Origin: Actinomycetes bacterium
GTDB taxonomy: Bacteria; Actinomycetota; Actinomycetes; Propionibacteriales; Propionibacteriaceae
Direction of reading: 5' to 3'
Assembly: GCA_023460935.1 (NCBI GenBank)
Contig: JAEWOI010000044.1
Location: 106,714 to 170,713 of the forward strand
DNA: 64,000 bases
Shown here: piece after piece, positions 51,997-61,280 of the stretch
Layout: every line of letters starts with the position of its first letter
Numbering within the stretch: the stretch's first letter is position 1
Translations under genes and position numbers: made by a program
Notes under the pieces: model-generated
The model's database searches: none
What the model was told of the DNA's origin: nothing
Seen by the model: the letters and a program-made list of their open reading frames with translations, nothing else

Positions 51997-53454
51997 GTGC
52001 TAGACCTTCCCGCCATCACCCGGCTGCGCGGCGACCTGCTGAGCGCCGACTACACCCTGGACGGTGTCGCCGCCCGGTTGGGCCCGCAGGCCCTTGCCGG
52101 CCTCGCGCGGAACTCCAGCGTCGCGGCCGCCAGGGTGCTCGGTGGCGACCAGGACGCGCAGGCCGACGCGATCCGGCTCTGGCTCCTGCAGCAGCAGGTG
52201 CCCGTGGCCAGGCTGCGGGGGTGGGCCGCCTTCGACGACCTGCAGGCAGCCGGGCTGCTCACCGCAGGCGAGCAGGTGGCCGCGACGGTGGAGCTGAAGC
52301 CGCACGGGTCCGACCGCCGCCAGGGCTGGATCTGTTCCGACCAGACCCCGCTGGACGGCCTGGTCGGGGCCCCGAGGGCCGACTTCGTGCTCGGCGCCTC
52401 GCCCGCGTCCACCACCCTCACCCAGCTGGTGCCGCAACGGCACTACGGCAGCGCGCTCGACCTCGGCACCGGGTGCGGCATCCAGGCCCTCCACCTGGAC
52501 GCCGACCGGATCGTCGCCACCGACCTCAACCCGCGTGCGCTCGAACTGGCCCGGGTGAGCCTGGGGCTGTCCGGGGTGGCGGCCGACCTGCGGCTCGGTT
52601 CGCTGTACGAGCCGGTGGCCGGGCAGCGGTTCGACCTGATCGTCACCAATCCCCCCTACGTCATGGCGCCGCCGGCCCGGTCGAGGCTGGTCTACCGGGA
52701 AGGTGCCTTCAGCGGCGATGAGCTGGTCCGGCGGGTGGTCACCGAGGGCGCGGCCCGCCTCGCGGACGACGGCGTGCTGGTCGTGCTGGGCAACTGGGCC
52801 GTGACCGCGGGCCAGCGGTGGGAGGACCGGTTGGCCGGCTGGATCCGGCCCACCGGCTGCGACGCCCTGGTGCTGCAGCGGGAACTGCTCGATCCGTACG
52901 AGTACGTCGAGATCTGGCTGGCCGACGCGGGCAGCGCCGGCGGGGAGGAGCACCGGCGCCGTTACGAGGAGTGGCTGGACTACCTCCAGGCGGCCGGGAT
53001 CGAAGCGATCGGCATGGGGTGGATCGCCCTGCACCGCGCGGGGCGCGCCGAGCCCGAGCTGCGGCTGGAGAGCTGGCCCCACGCCGTGCACCAGCCGGTG
53101 GGGGAGGCGATCGGGTCGTTCTTCGGCGGCATCGGCCCCTCGCTGCTGCCCGAGGCTGACTTCCTGGCCCGGCGCTGGAGGGTGCACTCCGGTGTGGTCC
53201 AGGAGGCCATCGGCAGCCCGGGCGCGCCCGATCCGCAGCACCTGCTGCTGCGCCAGCAGTACGGGCTGGGCCGGGCCGAGCCAGTAGGCACGGCGCTGGC
53301 TGCGATCGTCGGTGCCTGCGACGGCGAACTCCCCCTCGGAGTGCTGGTCGGAGCAGTGGCCGGGCTGCTGGACGCCGACCCGGAGGCACTGCTCGCAGAG
53401 GTGCTGCCGCGGCTGCGTAGCCTTGTTGGGGACGGGTACCTGCTCGAAACCTGA
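51997..53454 (+). CDS. HemK-like methyltransferase with DUF7059 N-terminal domain
   Basis: 485 aa; GTG 51997 preferred over TTG 51991 because AGGG lies eight bases before it. An N-terminal helical domain (about 1-110), then a class I methyltransferase: ALDLGTGCGIQALHL (motif I), ATDLNPRALELARV, and TNPPYVMAPP, the NPPY motif of N- or Q-methylating enzymes. A C-terminal winged-helix-like part follows (LPLGVLVGAVAGLLDADPEALLAEVLPRLRSLV). Probably methylates protein, RNA or DNA; target unknown. Conserved next to topA in actinobacteria (Rv3644-3650 area). Confidence 0.85.
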   Translation: MLDLPAITRLRGDLLSADYTLDGVAARLGPQALAGLARNSSVAAARVLGGDQDAQADAIRLWLLQQQVPVARLRGWAAFDDLQAAGLLTAGEQVAATVELKPHGSDRRQGWICSDQTPLDGLVGAPRADFVLGASPASTTLTQLVPQRHYGSALDLGTGCGIQALHLDADRIVATDLNPRALELARVSLGLSGVAADLRLGSLYEPVAGQRFDLIVTNPPYVMAPPARSRLVYREGAFSGDELVRRVVTEGAARLADDGVLVVLGNWAVTAGQRWEDRLAGWIRPTGCDALVLQRELLDPYEYVEIWLADAGSAGGEEHRRRYEEWLDYLQAAGIEAIGMGWIALHRAGRAEPELRLESWPHAVHQPVGEAIGSFFGGIGPSLLPEADFLARRWRVHSGVVQEAIGSPGAPDPQHLLLRQQYGLGRAEPVGTALAAIVGACDGELPLGVLVGAVAGLLDADPEALLAEVLPRLRSLVGDGYLLET

Positions 53455-53538
53455 GTTCACAGGAAGTCGGCAGGAACCCGACAGCCTCCGCTTGGGCTCT
53501 GCGCCGAGGGTGGAGCGCAGCAACGAACGGAGTCAGCG

Positions 53539-55185
53539 ATGGCCGAAGCCGAAGACCCCACCCAGCGACTGGGTGGAACCGGGGAACCAGAGGTCGAACC
53601 GACAGCGGTACTGCCGCCGGGGCCCTGGTCCGCGCCCACGGGCACGGGCTGGGCGGCGCCGGCGGAGCAGACGCGGGTGCAGCCGGGCGCCCCCTTGCCC
53701 GAACCCGGGCAGCACGCCGGCACGGGCTGGAATCCCGGCCAGCAGTCCTACCCGAACCCGCACGGTGACCCTGGGCGGCAGCCCTATCCGGGTCAGCCGT
53801 ACCCCAGGCAACCGGGCTACCTCGGGCAGCAGGGTTACCCGGGACAGCAGGGTTATCCCGGGCAGCAGGGTTACGCAGGGCAGGCGTATGGAGGGCAGCA
53901 GCCCTACCCGGCGCAGCAGGCCTATCCGGGGCAGTACGCGAGGCAGCCCGGCTACCCCGGGCAGCAGTACCCGGGGCAACCGGGCTACGCCGGCCGGGAG
54001 TACCCGGGCCAGCCACAAAGCGGCCAACCGGGCCATCCCCACCCCTACTACCAGGGCTACCAACAGCACCCGTACTACGCCCAGCCGCGGCCGCAGCGCA
54101 CCAAGGCGCGCCTGGCCGTCGGGATCCTGGCGCTCCTCGCGGCGTTCGTGCTGGCGGCGGGCGGCATGGTGTGGGCTTCACGGTCACTGCTGGAGTCGCT
54201 GCCGTCGGCCGCCACCAGGCCCGAGATCCCTTCGGCGCCGGCGAACCCGCGCGACGAGCCCCAACGCCAGGGTGGGGGCACCACCGGCAGCGGCGTCAGC
54301 GCCGCGCAGTCGGCCGGGGTGGTGTTGATCGAGGCGGACACGGGCGCGGGAGTCGCGGCCGGTACCGGCATGGTCATCTCCCCCGAGGGGAAGGTGCTGA
54401 CGAACTACCACGTGGTGGCTGGCTCAGAACAACTCAAGGTGACCGTGGCGGACAGCGGGGACACCTACGTCGCCACCGTGGTCGGCTTCGACCAGAGCCG
54501 TGATGTGGCGCTGTTGCAGCTCCGGGACGCCAGCGGCCTGGCCACGGTGAACTACGACGACGACTCGGTCGCCCCTGGTGACGACGTGGCGGCCGTTGGC
54601 AATGCCCGCGGCGGCGGCGAGCTGGTCAAGGCCAGCGGCGAGGTGACCGCGATGGACCAGGACCTCACCGTCTCCTCGGACTCCCCGTGGGGCAACACCG
54701 AGGACCTCAGCGGCCTGATCGAGACCAACGCCCGCGCGGTTCCGGGCGATTCCGGCGGCCCGATGTTCGATGCGGAGAACGAGGTGATCGGCATGACGAC
54801 CGCCGGCTCCACCAGGCAACGCACCAGCTATGCCGTCCCCATCGCGACCGCCCTGGCCGTCGTCCAGCAGATCGACAGCGGGCAGGACGCAGGCACCGTG
54901 CGGGTCGGCCCGGCGGGCTACCTCGGCGTGAAGGTGGCCGAGGAGGGCAAGGGAGCGGGCAAGACGATCACGGAGGTGGTGCCCGGCAGCCCGGCTGACG
55001 GTGCCGGAGTCACCTCCGGCAGCCGCCTAACCAGGGTCGGCGACACCGCGATCACAGCCCGAACCAACCTGGCCACCGTGATCCGGGCGCTCGAACCGGG
55101 CCAACAGGTGACGATCGAGTGGGTCGCGCCGGACGGCGAGACGCGGCAGGCAACGGTCACGCTCGGCAGCAGCCCGGTCAACTGA
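53539..55185 (+). CDS. HtrA-like serine protease with PDZ domain and Tyr/Pro/Gln/Gly repeat
   Basis: 548 aa. A 180-residue N-terminal cytoplasmic part is rich in YPGQ units (for example GYPGQQGYPGQQGY), then one transmembrane helix (about 190-215), then a trypsin-like domain with triad His291, Asp322, Ser405 (NYHVVAG, QSRDVALLQL, VPGDSGGP) and a C-terminal PDZ domain (YLGVKVAEEGKGAG, VVPGSPADGAGV). It should cleave or chaperone damaged envelope proteins outside the membrane. The repeats are also direct DNA repeats around 53800-54010. Confidence 0.92.
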   Translation: MAEAEDPTQRLGGTGEPEVEPTAVLPPGPWSAPTGTGWAAPAEQTRVQPGAPLPEPGQHAGTGWNPGQQSYPNPHGDPGRQPYPGQPYPRQPGYLGQQGYPGQQGYPGQQGYAGQAYGGQQPYPAQQAYPGQYARQPGYPGQQYPGQPGYAGREYPGQPQSGQPGHPHPYYQGYQQHPYYAQPRPQRTKARLAVGILALLAAFVLAAGGMVWASRSLLESLPSAATRPEIPSAPANPRDEPQRQGGGTTGSGVSAAQSAGVVLIEADTGAGVAAGTGMVISPEGKVLTNYHVVAGSEQLKVTVADSGDTYVATVVGFDQSRDVALLQLRDASGLATVNYDDDSVAPGDDVAAVGNARGGGELVKASGEVTAMDQDLTVSSDSPWGNTEDLSGLIETNARAVPGDSGGPMFDAENEVIGMTTAGSTRQRTSYAVPIATALAVVQQIDSGQDAGTVRVGPAGYLGVKVAEEGKGAGKTITEVVPGSPADGAGVTSGSRLTRVGDTAITARTNLATVIRALEPGQQVTIEWVAPDGETRQATVTLGSSPVN

Positions 55186-55208
55186 TCCCTTCATCCCGCA
55201 AGCTGTGA

Positions 55209-55234
55209 GTTGGGCGCCGACGTCGGCGCCCAAC
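55209..55234. terminator. Perfect 26-bp palindrome, probable terminator
   Basis: GTTGGGCGCCGAC at 55209-55221 followed directly by its reverse complement to 55234, 24 bp after the protease stop and 121 bp before topA. No loop and no T-run, so it could also be a binding site. The remainder of the 170-bp gap shows nothing clear. Confidence 0.55.
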
Positions 55235-55355
55235 CCACGGTTGCGGAGGAAGAGCGCCGGGAAGGGGGAGGGCGCGCTCGCCGAAGCGTTGCTGGCGATG
55301 GAACGGGCGCGGCGAAGTAGAGTGAGCGACCGATCGTCCCCAACGCCAGGAAGTA

Positions 55356-58055
55356 ATGCCTGTGGCAACTGCAAGCAAGCGCCGGCTCGTCATCGTCGAG
55401 TCGCCGACCAAGGCGGTCAGCCTGGCCAAGTTCCTCGGGTCGGGCTACGTGGTGGAGTCCAGCCGCGGCCACGTCCGTGACCTGCCCACCGGAGCGGCCG
55501 AGGTGCCGGCGAAGTTCAAGGGCGAGAAGTGGGCGCGCACCGGCGTCAACATCGAGGCCGACTTCGAGCCGCTGTACGTGGTCGCGGCAGACAAGAAGGG
55601 CACGATCCGGGAGCTCAAGGCCAAGCTCAAGGAGGCGGACGAACTCCTGCTGGCCACCGATGAGGACCGCGAGGGCGAGGCGATCGCCTGGCACCTGCTC
55701 GACGAGCTGAAGCCCAAGATCCCGGTCAAGCGGATGGTGTTCCACGAGATCACCCCCGAGGCCATCCACGCAGCGGTCGACAACACCCGGGAGCTGGACA
55801 CCGACCTGGTCGACGCCCAGGAGACCCGGCGGATCCTCGACCGGCTCTACGGGTACGAGGTGTCCCCGGTGCTGTGGAAGAAGGTCATGCCGCGGCTTTC
55901 GGCGGGTCGCGTCCAGTCGGTGGCCACCCGTCTGGTCGTGGACCGGGAGCGGGAACGGATCGCGTTCCGCCCGGCGGCCTACGCCGACATCGAGGCAGTC
56001 CTGGCGACCCGGGCCGACGGCGAGGACGAGCCGGGCACCTTCACCGCCCGGCTGTCGGCTTTCGGCACCCGCCGGATCGCCCAGGGCCGCGACTTCGACT
56101 CCTCGGGCAAGCTGGTCGGCGCAGAGCTGATCCAGCTCGGCAGCGAGCAGGCGGAGGCGCTGGCGGCCGAACTGGCCGGCGCCGGCTACGCCGTGGCCGG
56201 AGTGGAGGCGAAGGCCTACACCCGGCGGCCCTACCCGCCGTTCCGCACCACCACGCTGCAGCAGGAGGCCGGCCGCAAGCTCGGCTTCTCCGCCCAGCGC
56301 ACCATGAGCGTCGCGCAGGAGCTGTACGAACGGGGCTTCATCACCTATATGCGTACCGACTCGGTGACGCTCTCCGCCACCGCGATCGCTGCGGCGCGCG
56401 ACCAGGTGAAGCACCTGTTCGGGGGGCAGTTCCTGCCGGACCAGCCGCGGGTCTACACCTCGAAGGTGAAGAACGCGCAGGAGGCCCACGAAGCCATCCG
56501 GCCGGCCGGTGAGCACTTCCGCACCCCGGCGCAGACCGGCCTGCACGGCGACCAGTTCCGGCTGTACGAGCTGGTCTGGAAGCGCACCATCGCCTCCCAG
56601 ATGAAGGACGCGGAGGGCGAGACGGTCAGCGTCCGGATCGGCGCCACCCTGCCCTCCCGGGTCAGCGTCACCGACGCGGCCACCGGCGAGGTGGTGGAGG
56701 CCGGCCGGGCCGCGTTCACGGCTTCGGGCCGGACGATCACCTTCCTCGGCTTCCTGAAGGCCTACGTGGAGAGCGTGGAGGAGGACGAGTCGTCCGACGA
56801 CGCCCAGGCCCGGCTGCCTCGCCTGGCCACCGGCCAGCAGCTCGAAGCGGAGCGGGTCACGGCGAACGCCCACGAGACCCGCCCGCCGGCGCGCTACACC
56901 GAGCCTTCGCTGGTGGCGAAGCTGGAAGAGCTGGAGATCGGTCGGCCGTCCACCTACGCAGCGATCATCCGCACGATCACGTCCCGCGACTACGTGTTCA
57001 AGAAGGGCTCGGCGCTGGTGCCGACCTGGCTCGCGTTCGCCGTCACCCGGTTGCTGGAGGAGCACTTCGCCAAGCTGGTCGACTACAAGTTCACCGCCGA
57101 GATGGAGGACACCCTCGACGAGATCGCCAGTGGTGACGCGGCCAGGGTGGCGGTGCTGAAGGACTTCTACTTCGGCCCGAACGGCTCGCCGCAGGAAGGG
57201 CTGCAGAAGCTGGTCAACGAGCTGGGTGAGATCGACGCGAAGGCGCTGTCCACCTTCAGCCTCGGTGAGGGCATCGACGTCCGGGTGGGTCGCTACGGCA
57301 CCTATGTCGAGGACGCCGAAGGTCGCCGGGCGAACGTCGACCCGGAACTGCCGCCGGACGCGCTCACCGTGGCACTGGCGCAGGAGCTGCTCGCCCAGCC
57401 CGCGGCGGCGGAACGCGAGATCGGCCAGGACCCGCAGAGCGGGCGGCGGATCGTCGCCAAGGCCGGACGGTACGGCCCCTACGTCACCGAGGTGCTGGAC
57501 GAGGACGCGCCCAAGTCGGCCAAGCCGCGCACCGGGTCGCTGCTCGCGTCCATGAGCGTCGACACCGTCACCCTCGACCAGGCGCTGCAGGTGCTCAGCC
57601 TGCCCCGCGTGGTTGGCGTGGCCGGTGACGGTGAGGAGATCACGGCGCAGAACGGCCGCTACGGGCCGTACCTGAAGAAGGGCACCGACTCCCGGTCGCT
57701 GGCGTCGGAGGACCAGATCTTCGACATCACGCTGGAGGAGGCCGAGGCGATCTACGCCCAGCCCAAGACGCGTGGCCGGGGCGCCCGCACCGCCACCGGT
57801 CCGCTGCGCGAGCTCGGGGACGACCCGGCGAGCGGCAAGCCGGTGGTGATCAGGGACGGCAGGTTCGGCGCCTACGTCACCGACGGCGAGACCAACGCCA
57901 CGCTGCGCCGCACCGACTCGGTGGAGGCGATGACGCTCGAGCGGGCCGCCGAGCTGCTGGCGGAGAAGCGGGCAAAGGGCCCGGCGCCGAAGCGCACAAC
58001 CAGGCGGCCGGCTGCCAGGAAGGCCCCGGCGCGCAAGAGCACCGGCAAGAAGTAG
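55356..58055 (+). CDS. topA: DNA topoisomerase I
   Basis: 899 aa. TOPRIM domain: IVESPTKAVSLAKFLG, ATDEDREGEAIAWH with Asp102, Glu103 and Asp104; active-site Tyr331 in FITYMRTDS. The C-terminal part has the actinobacterial Topo_C repeats (GRYGTYVE, GRYGPYVTEV, GRYGPYLKKG, GRFGAYVTDG) and a Lys/Arg/Pro tail instead of zinc fingers. Relaxes negative supercoils. Two bases before tmk. Confidence 0.97.
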   Translation: MPVATASKRRLVIVESPTKAVSLAKFLGSGYVVESSRGHVRDLPTGAAEVPAKFKGEKWARTGVNIEADFEPLYVVAADKKGTIRELKAKLKEADELLLATDEDREGEAIAWHLLDELKPKIPVKRMVFHEITPEAIHAAVDNTRELDTDLVDAQETRRILDRLYGYEVSPVLWKKVMPRLSAGRVQSVATRLVVDRERERIAFRPAAYADIEAVLATRADGEDEPGTFTARLSAFGTRRIAQGRDFDSSGKLVGAELIQLGSEQAEALAAELAGAGYAVAGVEAKAYTRRPYPPFRTTTLQQEAGRKLGFSAQRTMSVAQELYERGFITYMRTDSVTLSATAIAAARDQVKHLFGGQFLPDQPRVYTSKVKNAQEAHEAIRPAGEHFRTPAQTGLHGDQFRLYELVWKRTIASQMKDAEGETVSVRIGATLPSRVSVTDAATGEVVEAGRAAFTASGRTITFLGFLKAYVESVEEDESSDDAQARLPRLATGQQLEAERVTANAHETRPPARYTEPSLVAKLEELEIGRPSTYAAIIRTITSRDYVFKKGSALVPTWLAFAVTRLLEEHFAKLVDYKFTAEMEDTLDEIASGDAARVAVLKDFYFGPNGSPQEGLQKLVNELGEIDAKALSTFSLGEGIDVRVGRYGTYVEDAEGRRANVDPELPPDALTVALAQELLAQPAAAEREIGQDPQSGRRIVAKAGRYGPYVTEVLDEDAPKSAKPRTGSLLASMSVDTVTLDQALQVLSLPRVVGVAGDGEEITAQNGRYGPYLKKGTDSRSLASEDQIFDITLEEAEAIYAQPKTRGRGARTATGPLRELGDDPASGKPVVIRDGRFGAYVTDGETNATLRRTDSVEAMTLERAAELLAEKRAKGPAPKRTTRRPAARKAPARKSTGKK

Positions 58056-58057
58056 TC

Positions 58058-58750
58058 ATGGGCGCTTCCACCGCCGTCCCCCCGGAAGCCGTTGGCCCCG
58101 GCACCGACGATGGCCTGCAGGGCGTCTTCATCGTGTTCGAGGGCGGCGACGGCGTGGGCAAGTCGACCCAGGCAAGGCTGCTGGCCGACTGGGTGGCCGG
58201 CCTCGGCCGCGAAGCCGTGCTGACCTTCGAGCCGGGCGACACCCCGGCCGGTGCGATCCTGCGCCGGGTCGTGCTCGACCCGGCCACCGGCGACCTGGCC
58301 CCGCAGGCCGAGGCGCTGATCTACGCCGCGGACAAGGCCCAGCACGTGCACCAGTTGGTGCTTCCCGCGCTGCTGCGCGGCGCGGTGGTGATCTCCGACC
58401 GCTACGTGGACTCGATGCTGGCCTACCAGGGCGCGGGGCGCGTGCTCGAGCCCGAGCGGGTGGAGCAGGTGGCGCGGTGGGCGACCCAGGACCTGCTGCC
58501 CGACCTCACCGTGCTGCTCGACCTCGACCCCGACCGTGCCCTGGGCGGCATCGCGGAGAAGGACCGGCTCGAGGGTGCCGGCGCCGACCTGCACGCCCGC
58601 GCCAGGCAGTACTTCCTCGACCTGGCCGCGCGCGACCCCGAGCACTACCTCGTGCTGCCCGCCCGCACCGGCATCGAGCACATCGCAGCACAGGTGCGGG
58701 AACGGGTGGCCTCGCTTCTGTCGGTACCGGCTGGCACAGTGAACCCGTGA
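58058..58750 (+). CDS. tmk: Thymidylate kinase
   Basis: 230 aa. P-loop FEGGDGVGKSTQARLL, the DR(Y)/H-type SDRYVDSMLAYQG and the lid region LEGAGADLHARARQYF; the N-terminus is about 20 residues longer than usual. Makes dTDP for DNA synthesis. Followed by holB with a 4-bp overlap. Confidence 0.95.
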   Translation: MGASTAVPPEAVGPGTDDGLQGVFIVFEGGDGVGKSTQARLLADWVAGLGREAVLTFEPGDTPAGAILRRVVLDPATGDLAPQAEALIYAADKAQHVHQLVLPALLRGAVVISDRYVDSMLAYQGAGRVLEPERVEQVARWATQDLLPDLTVLLDLDPDRALGGIAEKDRLEGAGADLHARARQYFLDLAARDPEHYLVLPARTGIEHIAAQVRERVASLLSVPAGTVNP

Positions 58751-59922
58751 CCACGACCGCAGCGCCCACCGGGGTCTGGGCCGACCTGGTCGGCCAGGAG
58801 CGGGTGATCGAAACGCTGCAACGCGCCGTCCGCAGCTCGCGGGCCGAGGGCAACCGGCACTCGATGACCCACGCGTGGCTGTTCACCGGCCCGCCGGGCT
58901 CGGGCCGGTCGAACGCAGCCCGCGCCTTCGCCGCAGCCCTGCAGTGCCGCTTCGACGGCTGTGGCGAGTGCAACACCTGCACCACAGCCCTCAGCGGAGC
59001 GCACCCCGACGTCACCCTGGTGCGCACGGAGCAGCTCAGCATCGGGGTCGACGAGGTGCGCGACCTCGTCCGCCGCGCGGCGATGTCGCCGACGCTGGCG
59101 CCCTACCAGGTGCTCGTGGTGGAGGACGCCGACCGGATCACCGAGCGGGGTGCCGACGCGCTGCTCAAGAGCATCGAGGAGCCTGCGCCCCGCACGGTGT
59201 GGGTGCTGTGCGCACCCACCTCTGACGACGTGGTCGTCACGATCCGGTCGCGGTGCCGGCTGGTGGAGCTCAGCACGCCCGGCACGGCCGCCATCGCAGC
59301 CCTGCTGCAACGCCGTGACCGGGTGTCGCCGCAGCTGGCCGAGTTCGCGGCGAGGGTCGCCCAGGGCCACATCGGACGGGCGCGGGCACTCGCCCGGAAC
59401 GAGGCGGCCAGGGCCCGCAGGGAGGAGGTACTGCGGCTGCCGACAAGCCTAACCTCCCTCGGCGCCTGCCTGCAGGCCGCCGCCGCGCTGGTCGACTCCG
59501 CTGCCGCCGAAGCCGCAGCCGTGACCGGCGAGCTGGACGCGAAGGAGCGCGCCGAGTTGTCCGAGGCCCTGGGCTTCACCACCAGGGGGGCCCGGCCACG
59601 CAACGCCCAGGCCGCGCTGCGGGAGCTGGAGGACTCCCAGAAAGCCAGGGCCAAGCGGCTGCAGCGCGACGGGCTCGACCGGGTGCTGACCGAGCTGACC
59701 TCCTTCTACCGGGACGTGCTGACTGTCCAGACAGGCGCGGGGGCTGAGCTGATCAACCAGGAGTTCGAGCCGGCGATCACCGCACTCGCCGGTCGGAGCA
59801 CGCCGGAGGAGACCATCGGGAAGCTCGACGCCATCCTCGGGTGCCGCACGGCGCTGGAGACCAACGTGGCGCCACTGCTCGCCACGGAATCGCTGCTGCT
59901 CAGCCTCGCCGGCATCCGCTGA
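58747..59922 (+). CDS. holB: DNA polymerase III delta-prime subunit
   Basis: 391 aa from a GTG at 58747. AAA+ clamp-loader features: FTGPPGSGRSNAARAFAAAL (Walker A with R in place of K, as in many delta-prime subunits), the zinc knuckle CRFDGCGECNTC, VVEDADRITERGADALLKSIEEP and VTIRSRCRLVEL. Actinobacterial topA-tmk-holB order. Confidence 0.95.
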   Translation: MTTTAAPTGVWADLVGQERVIETLQRAVRSSRAEGNRHSMTHAWLFTGPPGSGRSNAARAFAAALQCRFDGCGECNTCTTALSGAHPDVTLVRTEQLSIGVDEVRDLVRRAAMSPTLAPYQVLVVEDADRITERGADALLKSIEEPAPRTVWVLCAPTSDDVVVTIRSRCRLVELSTPGTAAIAALLQRRDRVSPQLAEFAARVAQGHIGRARALARNEAARARREEVLRLPTSLTSLGACLQAAAALVDSAAAEAAAVTGELDAKERAELSEALGFTTRGARPRNAQAALRELEDSQKARAKRLQRDGLDRVLTELTSFYRDVLTVQTGAGAELINQEFEPAITALAGRSTPEETIGKLDAILGCRTALETNVAPLLATESLLLSLAGIR

Positions 59923-60025
59923 GCCTGCTCCGCCGGTCGCCGGGCGGCCGTGTCGCTGAACGGGTACGGGTGGCCACGGTGCAAGCATGGAGCCTGACGC
60001 AGTGTTTGCAGGAAAGGACTTCCCC

Positions 60026-61228
60026 GTGACCGAGCCACGCGAACGCGAACCGGAACCGACCCAGGGCGAACCCGTCCAGCAGCAACCCGAGGTGCCCGCC
60101 GAGCCCCAGCCCGGGGGCTGGTATCCGGTGGAGGCCCCCGGCCAGCAGCCGGAGGCGCCGGCGGATGACGAGCCCACTGCTGCGCTGCGCGCACGGTCCG
60201 CCGAAGCGGAGGAGCCGACCGCCGTCGTGGACGAGCCGACGGTGACCCGGGAACGGGAGACCACGGCCGAGCCGACCGCGGTGGTGCGCGAAGAGTCGAC
60301 GGTTGCGCAGGACCGCGACGTGGCGGACGAGCCGACAGCCGTTGTGGCCGAAGAGCCGACGGTGACGCACGACCGCGCGACTCCGGACGAACCGACCGCG
60401 GACGAACCGACGGCGGTGGTGCGCGAATCGCCGACGGTCGCCAGCTGGGACCGGGAGCCCGCCGATGTCGAGCCGACCGTGGTGGCCGCAACCCCCGGAT
60501 CGGGCCCGGACGACGAGCACACCACTGTGCAGCCGCGCGCAGCGGTGCCCGACGAGCGGGTGCCTGCGGAGGTCGAGCCGACCGAGTCGATCTTCCGCCC
60601 ACCCAGCCCCACGCCCAGCCCCGAGCCTGAGCCGACGCGCCTGGAGCAGCTCTCGGAGGAGGAACGCAAGCTGGCCGAGGAGCGCGCCGCGCGCCGGGAG
60701 GCTAGGGCCGCTGCCCTGGCGGCCACAGCGCCGGCCGCCGTTGCCGAGCCGGAGCGGGTGACCGTCTACAAGCGCACCACCGACCGGTTCCTGGGCGCGC
60801 TAGGGCTGTTCCTCCTGCGCTTGGTGGTCGCTGCGATCTTCGCCGTCCGCGGCCTGAACCTGCTCACCGACCTGCCGGCCGCGCAGGAGTTCTTCGCGCG
60901 GACGATCATCCCCGAGCCCGCGGTGGCAGCGATGATCACCGGCGTGGCCTGCCTGCTGATCGCGCTGGCGCTCGTGCTCGGGCTGCTCACCAGGGTGGCA
61001 GGCCTGGGCGTGGCGCTGATCGCGGGTGGCGCGCTGGCCCTGGTCTACTGGGGCAACTGGAGCCCGTTCGTGCCCGGCCAGCCGGGCTTCCTCGGCGAAC
61101 TTGAACTATTGCTCACCGCCGTGGGCCTGCTGTTCCTGCTCGTCGGCGGCGGCGGCTGGAGCCTCGACCGCAGCTTCCGCGCGGCCAGGCAGCGGGACAA
61201 GGCCGAGCGCAGCTCGCTGGCCGACTGA
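60026..61228 (+). CDS. DoxX-family membrane protein with acidic repeat N-terminus
   Basis: 400 aa from a GTG at 60026 behind GGAAAGGA; an ATG at 59987 is in frame but has no ribosome site. Residues 1-230 are Glu/Pro/Thr-rich with repeats of the form EPTAVV...EPTV; a charged coiled segment (EEERKLAEERAARREARAAAL) precedes a DoxX domain of four hydrophobic helices (GLFLLRLVVAAIFAVRGLNLL and onward). DoxX proteins associate with redox or membrane homeostasis; here the acidic tail is a cytoplasmic appendage of unknown role. Confidence 0.82.
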   Translation: MTEPREREPEPTQGEPVQQQPEVPAEPQPGGWYPVEAPGQQPEAPADDEPTAALRARSAEAEEPTAVVDEPTVTRERETTAEPTAVVREESTVAQDRDVADEPTAVVAEEPTVTHDRATPDEPTADEPTAVVRESPTVASWDREPADVEPTVVAATPGSGPDDEHTTVQPRAAVPDERVPAEVEPTESIFRPPSPTPSPEPEPTRLEQLSEEERKLAEERAARREARAAALAATAPAAVAEPERVTVYKRTTDRFLGALGLFLLRLVVAAIFAVRGLNLLTDLPAAQEFFARTIIPEPAVAAMITGVACLLIALALVLGLLTRVAGLGVALIAGGALALVYWGNWSPFVPGQPGFLGELELLLTAVGLLFLLVGGGGWSLDRSFRAARQRDKAERSSLAD

Positions 61229-61280
61229 GCTTCGCCCGGGTTTCGGCCCCGGGCGGTCGGGGGTCGTCTAGGGTGCGGCT

